A program made the translations under genes and the position numbers. This document shows, in pieces, positions 53,194-62,411 of a DNA stretch of 64,000 nucleotides; position 1 is the first letter of the stretch; each line of letters begins with the position of its first letter. The DNA comes from UBA1941 sp046329555. Lineage in GTDB: Bacteria; Bacteroidota; Bacteroidia; Chitinophagales; LD1. A model generated the notes under the pieces. It searched no databases, was not told where the DNA came from, and was given only the letters and a program-made list of their open reading frames with translations. The stretch lies in contig JAXLUK010000003.1 in assembly GCA_046329555.1 (NCBI GenBank), positions 496,001 to 560,000 of the forward strand. Reading direction: 5' to 3'.

Positions 53194-54192
53194 GTGACGA
53201 TCACGTACGAACCGCTAACGCTTGTTTTCAAATCACCGATTCTCACCTCCAGAGGAGGCATGCAGGAGAAGCACGGCTATCTGCTAAAAATAGAACACCA
53301 CGGTAAAACAGGAATTGGAGAATGCAGCTACATTGAAGGATTGAGCATTGATCCGCTGGAGCAATATGAACAAAAATTATTGGCACTATCAACAGCTAAT
53401 GACTACCGGATGGTTGATCTCTGGCAGTTCCCATCTATCCAATGCGGATTAGAAATGGCTTTGCTGGATTTGCAAAACGGCGGCATCGGGAAATACTTTG
53501 ATTCGCCGTTTTACAGCGGCACCGCGGGCATTCCCATTAACGGCTTGCTGTGGATGGGCAATCTATCTTATCTCTATGAACAGTTGGAAGAAAAATTGCA
53601 AGCCGGATTTCGTTGCATCAAAATGAAAGTTGGGGCGCTTCCATTTGAACAAGAATGTAGCATACTGGAAGAAATTAGAAAGCGCTTTGATGCAACGCAA
53701 TTGGAATTGCGCCTGGATGCCAATGGCGCCTTCACACCTGGCGCAGCGCACGAACGCCTGCAAACTTTGTCGCAATTCCATATTCACTCCATTGAGCAGC
53801 CCATTGCACCTGGCCAATGGCCTGCCATGAGGGAGTTGATAGAAGCCCAAATTATACCGGTAGCATTAGACGAAGAACTGATCGGTTATCATGAGCAACC
53901 AGCCATTCTCTTAGAACAAATCCAACCCGATTACATCATCCTGAAACCTTCGCTGCACGGTGGTTTTAGCCGATGCGACCAATGGATTGCCGCTGCGGAA
54001 AGCCAACACATCGGTTGGTGGGCTACTTCAGCTTTGGAATCAAATATAGGCTTGATGGCCATTGCCCAGTGGTGCGCCACCAAAAACAACACCATGCCTC
54101 AGGGACTGGGAACCGGCGGCTTATACGTAAACAATATTCCTGCGCCACTGAGCATCGAAAAGGCATGCTTATGGCACCGAATGGTTTCTTAA
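53194..54192 (+). CDS. menC: o-Succinylbenzoate synthase
   Basis: 332-aa enolase-superfamily enzyme that dehydrates SHCHC to o-succinylbenzoate in menaquinone synthesis. Visible: Lys143-x-Lys145 (IKMKVG), metal ligands Asp175 (DANG), Glu201 (EQP) and Asp226 (DEE), and Lys251 (LKPS). The start is GTG at 53194; no ATG fits. The MenE gene follows after 9 bp. A dipeptide-epimerase role is less likely given this neighbour. Confidence 0.9.
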   Translation: MTITYEPLTLVFKSPILTSRGGMQEKHGYLLKIEHHGKTGIGECSYIEGLSIDPLEQYEQKLLALSTANDYRMVDLWQFPSIQCGLEMALLDLQNGGIGKYFDSPFYSGTAGIPINGLLWMGNLSYLYEQLEEKLQAGFRCIKMKVGALPFEQECSILEEIRKRFDATQLELRLDANGAFTPGAAHERLQTLSQFHIHSIEQPIAPGQWPAMRELIEAQIIPVALDEELIGYHEQPAILLEQIQPDYIILKPSLHGGFSRCDQWIAAAESQHIGWWATSALESNIGLMAIAQWCATKNNTMPQGLGTGGLYVNNIPAPLSIEKACLWHRMVS

Positions 54193-54201
54193 ATTCGTAC
54201 C

Positions 54202-55191
54202 ATGTCTCATGCCATAATCGACTTCTCACATAATGAACTGCCGTTTCCAGAGCAGTTTCAGGAAGTGCGTGATTGGTGTAACGAGTGGATAACGCACGAT
54301 AGCTTTACGCTAAAAACATCAGGGACTACCGGTGCGCCAAAACAAGTACGCCATCAAAAAGATGCTTTTATAGCCAGTGCAAAAAGAACTAATGATTTTT
54401 TTGGAATCCATGAAGACAGTCTGTTGATGCTGGCGCTGCCCGTTAGTGGTATTGGTGGCAGGATGATGGTTGTTAGAGCAGCAGTTGCACGTTGCCGCCT
54501 ATTGTGTGTTATTCCTTCAACTAACCCAATTGAAAATTTAGCAATCAGTGAGTCCATTTCTCTGGCTGCGTTCACGCCCATGCAGCTCCATGGTATTCTC
54601 GCACATCCTCACACTGCACTTTCGCAAATTCAACAAATTATTATTGGCGGCAGCCCGCTTGATGCCAATTTAGAACAAGCCTTGCTCGGCCTCAACTTGA
54701 AAGCGTGGGAATCATTCGGCATGACCGAAACACTGAGTCATTTCGCCTTGCGCCAATTAGGAGAAACGGCCTTTACTGCACTGGGTGATGTCACCTTTTC
54801 GCAAGATCAAAACGATTGTCTGGTAGTACACGACGAAGCCATTCACTTCTTGCCGATTGTTACGCGCGATATCATCGAATGGATTTCTGACAAACAATTT
54901 CGATGGAAGGGAAGAATTGATTTCATGATTAATAGCGGCGGAATAAAATTGCATGCAGAAGAACTAGAGGAAAAATTAAAACCGGTCATCAACCGTAATT
55001 TTTTCATCAGCGGAGAAAAAGATCCGGTACTGGGGCAGAAAGTAGTACTGACCATTGAAGGCCCACACGATGAAGAACTGGAACAACGCATTCAAACTAC
55101 TGACGCTTTAGGCAAATATGAAAAGCCGAAGGAAATTAGATTTGTTCCGATGTTTCAGCGCACTGCCTCCGGGAAAGTACTACGCCATTGA
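54202..55191 (+). CDS. menE: o-Succinylbenzoate-CoA ligase (AMP-binding)
   Basis: 329-aa short ANL-family ligase that activates o-succinylbenzoate as the CoA thioester. AMP-binding P-loop TSGTTGAPKQV (near residue 35), the adenine-binding SFGMTET, and the C-terminal hinge RWKGRIDFMINSGG with the catalytic Lys region ASGKVLRH. It is shorter at the N-terminus than E. coli MenE, as is usual in Bacteroidota. menC lies 9 bp upstream. Confidence 0.9.
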   Translation: MSHAIIDFSHNELPFPEQFQEVRDWCNEWITHDSFTLKTSGTTGAPKQVRHQKDAFIASAKRTNDFFGIHEDSLLMLALPVSGIGGRMMVVRAAVARCRLLCVIPSTNPIENLAISESISLAAFTPMQLHGILAHPHTALSQIQQIIIGGSPLDANLEQALLGLNLKAWESFGMTETLSHFALRQLGETAFTALGDVTFSQDQNDCLVVHDEAIHFLPIVTRDIIEWISDKQFRWKGRIDFMINSGGIKLHAEELEEKLKPVINRNFFISGEKDPVLGQKVVLTIEGPHDEELEQRIQTTDALGKYEKPKEIRFVPMFQRTASGKVLRH

Positions 55192-55203
55192 TATCTTCCG
55201 CTT

Positions 55204-55614
55204 ATGCAAAGCTTACGATCGCGACCATTCATTACTGAAATGCAGTTCAGCGCCACCCGCAGCAGCGGTCCGGGCGGACAGCACGTGAACAAAACATCAT
55301 CGCGCATTGAACTGTCTTTTCCACTAAAAGATTCTCAAGTACTGCAGCCGGAAGAAAAAGAAAAGCTGCTGAAGAAACTCAGCACCAAGTTAACTTCAGA
55401 TGGCTGGCTTAAGGTGAGCTGTGAGCTATCGCGATCGCAACACAGCAATAAGGCAGAAGCCATCCATAAATTTTATAAAATACTGGAACAAGCTTTACAA
55501 CCGGAAAAAGTGCGCAAGGCTACCAAGCCCGGACCAGAAGCCCTCTTAGCCCGTAAAAAAGCCAAGCAACACCGCGCTAACATCAAGGCCGACCGCCGCT
55601 ACCGGCCGGAATAA
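55204..55614 (+). CDS. arfB: Alternative ribosome-rescue factor ArfB (YaeJ/ICT1 type)
   Basis: 136-aa peptidyl-tRNA hydrolase that frees stalled ribosomes. The GGQ motif is in SSGPGGQHVNKTSSRIEL, followed by a release-factor-like domain and the Lys/Arg-rich C-terminal tail (RKKAKQHRANIKADRRY) that enters the empty mRNA channel. Length and layout are as in the family. 12 bp after menE, so likely cotranscribed. Confidence 0.95.
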   Translation: MQSLRSRPFITEMQFSATRSSGPGGQHVNKTSSRIELSFPLKDSQVLQPEEKEKLLKKLSTKLTSDGWLKVSCELSRSQHSNKAEAIHKFYKILEQALQPEKVRKATKPGPEALLARKKAKQHRANIKADRRYRPE

Positions 55615-55619
55615 CCGGG

Positions 55620-58118
55620 CTACTGCGCCACTAATTTTCGGGTGCTGCGCAAGGTTCCGTGATCATACCAACTTACCACGTAAACCCCAGACGGAAAACT
55701 GGCTTTATAGTGCACCAGTTTGCTATTAACGGAAATACGATCCATCAATCGTCCAACGGCATCGGTAATGACCAATACCTGCTGACCGTCTGTTTCCGGC
55801 ATATTAAAATGCACTGTTTCACAAAAAGGATTCGGTTCAACAGAAAAATCTGAGGTAGTAACTGATGATATCCCAAGGGCAAAACAACTGCCATTATCAA
55901 TATTCGCCTGCGGATTGTAATTGCCGGCTTGCGGATTGGTGCAGCCATATACCTTAGCCACACAACTGCCATTGTTCACATTGGCGGCAGCGCTATAATT
56001 GATGGATGCCGTATCGGTGCAGCCATACACCTTGGCGATACAATTGCCATTGTTCACATTGGCTGCAGCATTGTAATTTATAGAACCCGTATCGGTACAA
56101 CCATAAACTTTGGCCACGCAGCCGCCGGTATCTACTGTAGCAGTCGAATTGTAGTTGACGGAACCCGTATCTTTACAACCATAAATCAGCGGATCCAACA
56201 ACATGCGGTAAACATTCAGTTTACCATAACCGAAACGATAATTGGGCACATTGCTGGTCGTAAACGTATCCTTCTTAGCGGTTTTAATCACCGCATTTTT
56301 GATTTCATTATACGCGGCATTCGGATTTTTTTCAAGGAATAAAGCAACCGAGCCTGTCACCACAGGCGATGCCATGGAAGTGCCGCCATTTCGGGTATGT
56401 AGCGAACCATAACCTACTTTGAAACCTTGCGATGAACCGATGAGTAAGGCAATATATAGCGAATCACCAGAAGCCACGGTGGTGCTTCCCGTAGCGGCAA
56501 TATCGGGCTTCATGCGGCCGTCGCGCGTTGGGCCCAATGATGATGTTGCAAATTTATCGCCAACCACTTCATTGTATGGCGAAACAGTAAGGTTCACATA
56601 ATTGCTGTCTTTATCCAAATAACCCGCGCGGCTGGAATAATTCGCCACAGTAATCACCTTGTCGCTGCATTGCCAGCTACTCACCATAGTTTTTAATGAA
56701 TCGCCACCGCGGTATTGCGGCGAAGTGAATCCGCCGGGCAAGGCTGTAGGTAAACTAGACGTATTAATCAGTGATTTGCTGGCCCATAAATCAAAGCGGC
56801 CCTGGCCAATAGTTTGCAGGCGCCATAAATTGGTTGTTACCACCGGCTTTATTAAGAACTCGATGTGATACGTGCCGCCTAATAAGGATGCCAGAATGGA
56901 ATAGTTACCCAACTTCGTACTGCCATTAAACAAGGAATCATCAATTTGTACCCCACTGCCTTGCGCCGGATTAAAATCGGCGATGACATTGAAGTACCGC
57001 GTACGGCCCAGAAAGGTGGGTGTAGTATTATCGCAACCTATGGCAAACTGCGCTTGCTTAAACTGCGCCGTATCCGCCCATAAATCGAAATACACTTGTG
57101 TTGTTGCCGTGTTATACGTAAACCAGGTAAACTGTGAATCAGTGGGCGATAAATTGTACGATACATGATGCTTGATAGCGCCGCCATTGCCCGCTGCCGC
57201 TACCAGGGAACGTCCGCGTTTCGCCATCAATAAATTTTCAATGAGCTGCGTAGTAAGGTCGTTGCCATCATGACTGCCGTAATAAGTACCCTGACTGGTA
57301 TTGATCACGCAAGGCATACCTAATGCATCAGCGCGCTTAAACACATAGTCAACTGCATCAGCCACCTTAGTAAGAAAGTTATTCGATGCAAAATCTAGGC
57401 GCACAATAACCATATTGGCGTCAGGTGCCACGCCGGTATATTTGCCTGATAAGAAAGGATGCGTTGCTACCGAATTGCCATTGCCGCAGGCAATACCCGC
57501 TACGTTGGTACCATGACCCTGATCGCTGGAAGGGTCGGTTACCGGACAAGTACCGCTGTTGATGGCGGCAGAATCCCATTCGCTGCCGTAGGCGTAAGGC
57601 GAAGGTGCCGTGCCAGAGGTAAGCACCTGATCCCACACATAACGAATGCGTGTTTTACCATTAGCCTGGCGAAAATCGAGATGTGGCAGGTAAATACCGC
57701 CATCAATAATACCCACCACTACATTACGCCCCTTATAGCTTTGCGTAAGCGGTGCAATACCTTGTTGTACGCTGTCGATGTTGTTTCGAATCCGCGCGGT
57801 ATCCATTAAAGAAACACCGGGCGCATTGCCGCTTTCAATTTGCCAGATGAACGGCTGTGCGGCAAACTTTCCCAATTGATTGAAGGGAATGGCCACTGAA
57901 GCTATATTTCCGGCGGCAAACTTGAAAACACCGCCACATTGTACCGTCCACCGGCTGATTTGCGTTACATCGCCTTTCACCAGCAGCGGCCGTAAGGTGG
58001 TATTGGTTTTAATTTCTTCGGAAAGCACCGCCTGAGTCAGGCGCAAATCGTATCGTGTAGCGCGCTGGGCCACCAACCCTGTTTGCCACAGCAAGAATAG
58101 TATCAACCATTTCTTCAT
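55620..58118 (-). CDS. Subtilisin-like serine protease (S8) with Cys repeats and T9SS tail
   Basis: 832-aa secreted protease. Signal peptide MKKWLILFLLWQTGLVAQ; catalytic Asp139 (GIIDGG), His202 (QGHGTNVAG), oxyanion Asn311 (AAGNGG) and Ser581 (GGTSMASP). A ~150-residue insertion lies between Asn311 and Ser581. After the catalytic domain come four 26-aa repeats (YGCTDTGSINYNAAANVNNG type, two Cys each, about residues 651-755), then a type A T9SS sorting domain (VEPNPFCETVHF, ending KLVAQ). It probably degrades proteins outside the cell or on its surface. Confidence 0.94.
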   Translation of the reverse strand: MKKWLILFLLWQTGLVAQRATRYDLRLTQAVLSEEIKTNTTLRPLLVKGDVTQISRWTVQCGGVFKFAAGNIASVAIPFNQLGKFAAQPFIWQIESGNAPGVSLMDTARIRNNIDSVQQGIAPLTQSYKGRNVVVGIIDGGIYLPHLDFRQANGKTRIRYVWDQVLTSGTAPSPYAYGSEWDSAAINSGTCPVTDPSSDQGHGTNVAGIACGNGNSVATHPFLSGKYTGVAPDANMVIVRLDFASNNFLTKVADAVDYVFKRADALGMPCVINTSQGTYYGSHDGNDLTTQLIENLLMAKRGRSLVAAAGNGGAIKHHVSYNLSPTDSQFTWFTYNTATTQVYFDLWADTAQFKQAQFAIGCDNTTPTFLGRTRYFNVIADFNPAQGSGVQIDDSLFNGSTKLGNYSILASLLGGTYHIEFLIKPVVTTNLWRLQTIGQGRFDLWASKSLINTSSLPTALPGGFTSPQYRGGDSLKTMVSSWQCSDKVITVANYSSRAGYLDKDSNYVNLTVSPYNEVVGDKFATSSLGPTRDGRMKPDIAATGSTTVASGDSLYIALLIGSSQGFKVGYGSLHTRNGGTSMASPVVTGSVALFLEKNPNAAYNEIKNAVIKTAKKDTFTTSNVPNYRFGYGKLNVYRMLLDPLIYGCKDTGSVNYNSTATVDTGGCVAKVYGCTDTGSINYNAAANVNNGNCIAKVYGCTDTASINYSAAANVNNGSCVAKVYGCTNPQAGNYNPQANIDNGSCFALGISSVTTSDFSVEPNPFCETVHFNMPETDGQQVLVITDAVGRLMDRISVNSKLVHYKASFPSGVYVVSWYDHGTLRSTRKLVAQ

Positions 58119-58178
58119 GAAGAAACTTTGTAATGAAGTTAAGCAAAAATGAACAATTGTTGCAGTGCTCCGCCCCCA

Positions 58179-58388
58179 GCGCCCGCTCTAAAGCGTTGCG
58201 TACTGGTGCCTGAAAGCGTAAGCGGGCGCAGCGAAAATCCTTTTTTGTAGCAGGCCCGGGCTTAGACTTACGATTTTGGAACATTGGTCTTTTTAGGGCA
58301 AATGGATGTTGGAAAAATCGTAAGTCTGCCTTGCCTGCTACAAAAAAGATTGGAGCGCAGCACGCGACCCCCGGGTTTATCCCGGGGG
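58179..58388. repeat. Nested palindromic intergenic element
   Basis: In the 309-bp gap between the subtilase and amt genes lie three inverted repeats: GCGCCCGCT at 58179-58187 with its complement at 58221-58229; a 16-bp arm (58240-58255) with 58333-58348, continued by a 13-bp arm (58265-58277) with 58314-58326; and CCCCCGGG/CCCGGGGG at 58368-58375 and 58381-58388. No ORF or promoter stands out. It may be a MITE/REP-like unit or a structured RNA. Confidence 0.6.
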
Positions 58389-58427
58389 GTACGCCATCAT
58401 TTTGATCTTATTTTTTTTGGAAATCAG

Positions 58428-59744
58428 TTAACGCTGCTCCGGCCGTTTTAGTTTATACGTTTCGCCATGTTGTGAAAAATCGAGACCGGCGGCCTCAGCT
58501 TCCACGCTCACGCGCATCGGAACAATCCAATCAGTAATGCGGTACAACACATAAGAGCCGCCGAAGGTGAACACACTCACTACCGCCAGGCCTAACAAAT
58601 GAAATGCGAACGTATGCCATTGGCCGTAAAATAAACCCACCTCCTTTGCAAAAACGCCGGTGAGCAACATGCCCATAATACCGCCTACACCATGACACGG
58701 AAACACATCCAGCGTATCATCCAGATTGGATTTGTTCTTTGCGCGCACGGCCAGATTCGACACCACAGCCGAAATAAATCCGATAAACAACGCCTGTGGA
58801 ATCGTCACAAAACCCGCAGCAGGCGTGATAGCCACCAGACCCACCACGGCGCCAATACAAGCGCCCATGGCCGACACTTTTTTGCCGCGCGCCGCATCAA
58901 AAAATATCCACGCCATCATGGCCGCAGCACTGGCTACCACCGTAGTAGAAAACGCCAGAATAGCCGTAGCATTAGCGCCTAACGAAGAACCTGCATTGAA
59001 ACCAAACCATCCAAACCACAACATGCCCGTACCCAAAATCACAAAAGGAATATTGGCTGGTTCGGTGTGTTTGTTGTCGGTAAACGTACTGCGCGGTCCC
59101 AGCATGATCGCGCCCGCCAGGGCTGCGAAACCGGCACTCATGTGCACCACGGTGCCACCGGCAAAATCGAGCACGCCCCATTGATGCAAAAAACCCTGCG
59201 GATGCCAGGTCCAGTGCGCCAGCGGACAATAAATAAAAATGGAAAACAAACAGATGAACAGCAGGTAGCTATTGAATTTGACGCGCTCGGCAAAACTACC
59301 GGTGATGAGGGCCGGTGTGATGATGGCAAACTTGAGTTGAAAAATGGCAAACAGCAACAACGGCAAGGCCGGAGATAATTCAGGATGGGTTTGCAGACCC
59401 ACATTCCGAAACATGAAAAATTGAAGCGGATTGCCGATGAGTCCGTGAAAACTATCGCCAAAACACAAACTAAAACCCACCAGCACATACAACACCGTTA
59501 TCACGCCTAAGGCGATGAAACTTTGCAGCATGGTAGAAATAATATTTTTCTTGCTCACCATGCCGCCGTAGAAGAAAGAAAGTCCGGGTGTCATCAGCAA
59601 TACCAGTCCTGATGCCGTGAGCATCCAGGCGATATCGGCTGGATTGACCTGGCTGGAAGGTGTGAGATCAGGGAAAGGCAGGAACAGGCCCATACAGCAA
59701 ACGGCGGCCAGCGCCACAAAGGAGAGCACAAAGCGTGTTTTCAT
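58428..59744 (-). CDS. amt: Ammonium transporter (Amt/MEP/Rh)
   Basis: 438 aa from ATG 59744; a first Met at 59780 would overlap the divergent tilS region and adds no useful sequence. An N-terminal signal-like helix is followed by about 11 transmembrane helices. The Amt signature region (FAGGTVVHMSAGFAAL) holds one pore His, and a second is in CHGVGGIMGMLLTG; this pair conducts ammonium. No glnK is adjacent. Inner membrane trimer by family. Confidence 0.95.
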   Translation of the reverse strand: MKTRFVLSFVALAAVCCMGLFLPFPDLTPSSQVNPADIAWMLTASGLVLLMTPGLSFFYGGMVSKKNIISTMLQSFIALGVITVLYVLVGFSLCFGDSFHGLIGNPLQFFMFRNVGLQTHPELSPALPLLLFAIFQLKFAIITPALITGSFAERVKFNSYLLFICLFSIFIYCPLAHWTWHPQGFLHQWGVLDFAGGTVVHMSAGFAALAGAIMLGPRSTFTDNKHTEPANIPFVILGTGMLWFGWFGFNAGSSLGANATAILAFSTTVVASAAAMMAWIFFDAARGKKVSAMGACIGAVVGLVAITPAAGFVTIPQALFIGFISAVVSNLAVRAKNKSNLDDTLDVFPCHGVGGIMGMLLTGVFAKEVGLFYGQWHTFAFHLLGLAVVSVFTFGGSYVLYRITDWIVPMRVSVEAEAAGLDFSQHGETYKLKRPEQR

Positions 59745-59788
59745 TGCTTGAAAAATACAAAACAGTTTTGCTTTCTTCACCTGCGGTT

Positions 59789-61132
59789 ATGTTGATATCT
59801 GCCACACAAGGATTTTTAAAGCAATCGCGCATTTCGCTTCAGCGAAAGCGCGTTTTGCTGGCTTGCAGCGGCGGGTTGGATTCCATGGTGATGCTGGAAG
59901 TTTTCCGGCAACTGGGCGTTTCGGTGGGTGTGGCGCATGTGCACTTCGGATTGCGCGGAGCCGATGCCGATGCCGATGCGGCCCTGGTGCAACGCACGGC
60001 GGAACAACACGGCCTTCCGTTTTATTCCGAGCGCTTCAACACCAAGGCCATAGCCGAAGCGCGCAAAGAAGGGATACAGGCCACGGCGCGCGAGCTGCGC
60101 TACACCTGGCTGGAAAAAATACGTATAGAACACGGCTATCACTACATCGCCACGGCACACCACCGCGACGATAATATTGAAACGGTTGTGATGAATTTTA
60201 TTCGCGGCACCGGTATTCGCGGATTGAAAGGCATGTTGCCGCGGCAACAGCGCCTCATCAGGCCCTTGTTGTTTGCTACGCGCAAAGAATTATCTGCATT
60301 TCAGCAGCAACATCAGGTGGCGTTTCGGGAAGACCGTAGCAATCAGGAAACCTACTACACCCGGAATAAAATACGTTTAGAACTGTTGCCGAAAATCAGG
60401 GAAATCAATCCAGGATTTGACGAGACCCTGAGCGCGCAATTTCCGGTGATGCGGATGTTGGCGGGATTGTACGAACGCCATATTCAAAAAGAAACCCGCG
60501 GCTTGTTTCTCACCCGGGTCAAGGAAGTTTTTATTCCGTTGTTGCGATTGAAAAAAGTGGCCGATCAACGATCGGTTTTGTTTGAGTTTTTGAAAGACTT
60601 TGGATATAACATCGCGCAGGTAGACGCCATATTAAAAAGCACCGAAAAACAATCGGGCAAACAATTTCTGAGCGGGCAAGCGCGGTTGATTAAAGACCGT
60701 CGTTTTTTAGTGCTGGCGCCGCTGGAAGCAGCCGCCGCATCGGTGTATACCATAGATGAGATTCCGTGTACGTTGCAGTTGCCCAATGGCAGATTGGAAC
60801 TAGCCTGGGCTGATGCAGACAACACGACCATTCGCAAGGAAAGTTGTTATGCGTACCTCGACCAACGCCAGGTGCAACTGCCGCTCACGTTGCGGCATTG
60901 GCAGAAGGGTGATTATTTCTATCCGTTTGGCATGGAGCGCAAGAAGAAAAAGCTCAGCAAGTATTTTAAGGATGTAAAAAAGCGGCTGGATGAAAAAGAA
61001 CAGCAGTGGGTGCTTACTTCAGAAGAGCGCATTTTATGGGTAGTGAACGAGCGCAACGACGACCGCGCCCGCATCACGCCATCCACCACCACTATTTTAC
61101 GCTGCACATGGCACGACAGGGCAACGGAATAA
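59789..61132 (+). CDS. tilS: tRNA(Ile)-lysidine synthetase
   Basis: 447 aa from ATG 59789. PP-loop SGGLDS at residues 27-32, HVHFGLRG and the TAHHRDDNIETVVMNF region are the TilS ATPase core; a C-terminal TilS domain (WQKGDYFYPFGM) binds the tRNA. It converts C34 of tRNA-Ile(CAU) to lysidine and is usually essential. The frame starts upstream at a GTG, but the ATG fits the family. The stop overlaps the next gene by 25 nt. Confidence 0.95.
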   Translation: MLISATQGFLKQSRISLQRKRVLLACSGGLDSMVMLEVFRQLGVSVGVAHVHFGLRGADADADAALVQRTAEQHGLPFYSERFNTKAIAEARKEGIQATARELRYTWLEKIRIEHGYHYIATAHHRDDNIETVVMNFIRGTGIRGLKGMLPRQQRLIRPLLFATRKELSAFQQQHQVAFREDRSNQETYYTRNKIRLELLPKIREINPGFDETLSAQFPVMRMLAGLYERHIQKETRGLFLTRVKEVFIPLLRLKKVADQRSVLFEFLKDFGYNIAQVDAILKSTEKQSGKQFLSGQARLIKDRRFLVLAPLEAAAASVYTIDEIPCTLQLPNGRLELAWADADNTTIRKESCYAYLDQRQVQLPLTLRHWQKGDYFYPFGMERKKKKLSKYFKDVKKRLDEKEQQWVLTSEERILWVVNERNDDRARITPSTTTILRCTWHDRATE

Positions 61133-62073
61133 CGCTCAGTTGGGAAGCAGGCGCACTGCAATTCCGATTTCCGTTTCGCATTGCGCATGGCATGCGTACG
61201 CATACCGATGTAGTGATGGTGACCGTGCAATACGAAGGCTTTACCGGAAAGGGAGAAGCCACCCTCCCGCCCTACTTGCCCGCCAATATCAACAGTACTA
61301 TTGCGTATTTCGAACAATTACCTTTCCACAATTTACAAGCAGCGCTGGAAGCGCCCTTGTTGCAGCAGCCCTTGCTTGAGGCAGATACACCAGCTACGCT
61401 GCTGCCTGCAATAGCCGCATTAGACATGGCCATTTGGCACATCAGGGCGCAGCGCAGCGGCATCACCGTGCGCCATTTATTGCAGTTGCCAGAGGAAGAT
61501 ACGGCTTTGAAAAGTTACACGCTGGCCGTGTGCGATCGCGCGGAGATGGAAGCGCGGCTGGAGCATGGTCGGTCGTTGGGATTTTCTTTTTTCAAACTGA
61601 AGTTCGATGGGGTGCATGATGAACAGTTGCTGCGCGATTTCAGCATGTTGAGCGATGCGCCCTTTGCCGTAGATGTGAATCAAGGCTGGAAGGAGGTGGG
61701 GTATGCAAAAGCCATGGCAACAAAAATAGCAGATGCCGGCGGCGTGTTGATTGAGCAGCCGTTTGCGAAGGAGGATCGGGAGATGACACGGCAACTCAGT
61801 GAGGCTTGCAGTCTGCCCATTATTGCCGATGAAGCGTTGCAGCGATTGTCGGATTTACCATCGGTTGCCGACGCCTTTTCGGGCGTTAATGTGAAACTGC
61901 AGAAGTGCGGCGGTATAACCGAGGCGTATCACATTTTACAGCAAGCCAGGCAGAAGGGATTAAAGACCTTAATGGGTTGTATGTCGGAGTCGCGAATTGG
62001 TTGCGAGGCCGCGGCGGCATTGTTGCCGTTGTGTGATTGGAATGATTTAGACGGGCAATGGTTATTGATGTAG
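61108..62073 (+). CDS. Dipeptide epimerase (enolase superfamily, L-Ala-D/L-Glu type)
   Basis: 321 aa from ATG 61108, inside the end of tilS. Lys163-x-Lys165 (FFKLKFD), Asp189 (VDVNQG), Glu216 (IEQPF), Asp241 (IADEAL) and the NVKLQK motif (Lys263) are the muconate-lactonizing-type active site. The SRIGCEAA ending region matches the dipeptide-epimerase group. Substrate is probably L-Ala-Glu from murein turnover; other dipeptides are possible. Confidence 0.88.
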   Translation: MARQGNGITLSWEAGALQFRFPFRIAHGMRTHTDVVMVTVQYEGFTGKGEATLPPYLPANINSTIAYFEQLPFHNLQAALEAPLLQQPLLEADTPATLLPAIAALDMAIWHIRAQRSGITVRHLLQLPEEDTALKSYTLAVCDRAEMEARLEHGRSLGFSFFKLKFDGVHDEQLLRDFSMLSDAPFAVDVNQGWKEVGYAKAMATKIADAGGVLIEQPFAKEDREMTRQLSEACSLPIIADEALQRLSDLPSVADAFSGVNVKLQKCGGITEAYHILQQARQKGLKTLMGCMSESRIGCEAAAALLPLCDWNDLDGQWLLM

Positions 62074-62411
62074 GCGGCCGCCGCCCGCGGCTTCGTACCT
62101 CGCCGCGCGTGCGGCGCCGGGTGCTTTGCTGCAAGTCCGCACTCGCTCGTACCTCGCTCGCTTGCGGGCTTTCCGCGGCGCCCCCTGCCGCGGAAGGAAG
62201 GGTGCGCTGAAGATTCAACAAACCAGTAGATTTACTGGAATCCGCCTAATAAATGGCATACACCCAAAAAAAATAAACCCCTCAATCAACCTGATTAAGA
62301 AATGTTTGATTTCGCTTAAATTCACCAACTTATAAACCAAATCACCAAACAGTAGCCTTCCACGTACACATAGCGCGATGAACATGATTAATAAGTACCT
62401 TTGACCAACAG
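62074..62411. other. Gene-free 338-bp stretch with GC-rich palindromes
   Basis: The first ~125 bp are very GC-rich, unlike the flanks, with the perfect 9-bp hairpin TTCCGCGGC (62171-62179) / GCCGCGGAA (62187-62195) and an 11-bp direct repeat TCGTACCTCGC (62093-62103, 62147-62157). The rest is AT-rich and holds a promoter-like TACCTTTG just before hsdR. No gene is supported. Confidence 0.6.
62396..62403 (+). promoter_or_regulatory. -7 box-like element directly before hsdR
   Basis: TACCTTTG ends 8 nt before the ATG; a clear -33 box is not seen at the usual distance. Confidence 0.3.

Noticed and set aside
57459..57809. 116-aa plus-strand ORF opposite the subtilase
   Set aside because: It covers the catalytic region of a clear protease on the other strand and has no signals of its own.
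58009..58284. 91-aa minus-strand ORF across the subtilase start and the palindromic gap
   Set aside because: Overlaps a well-supported gene and a palindrome-rich spacer; composition is not protein-like.
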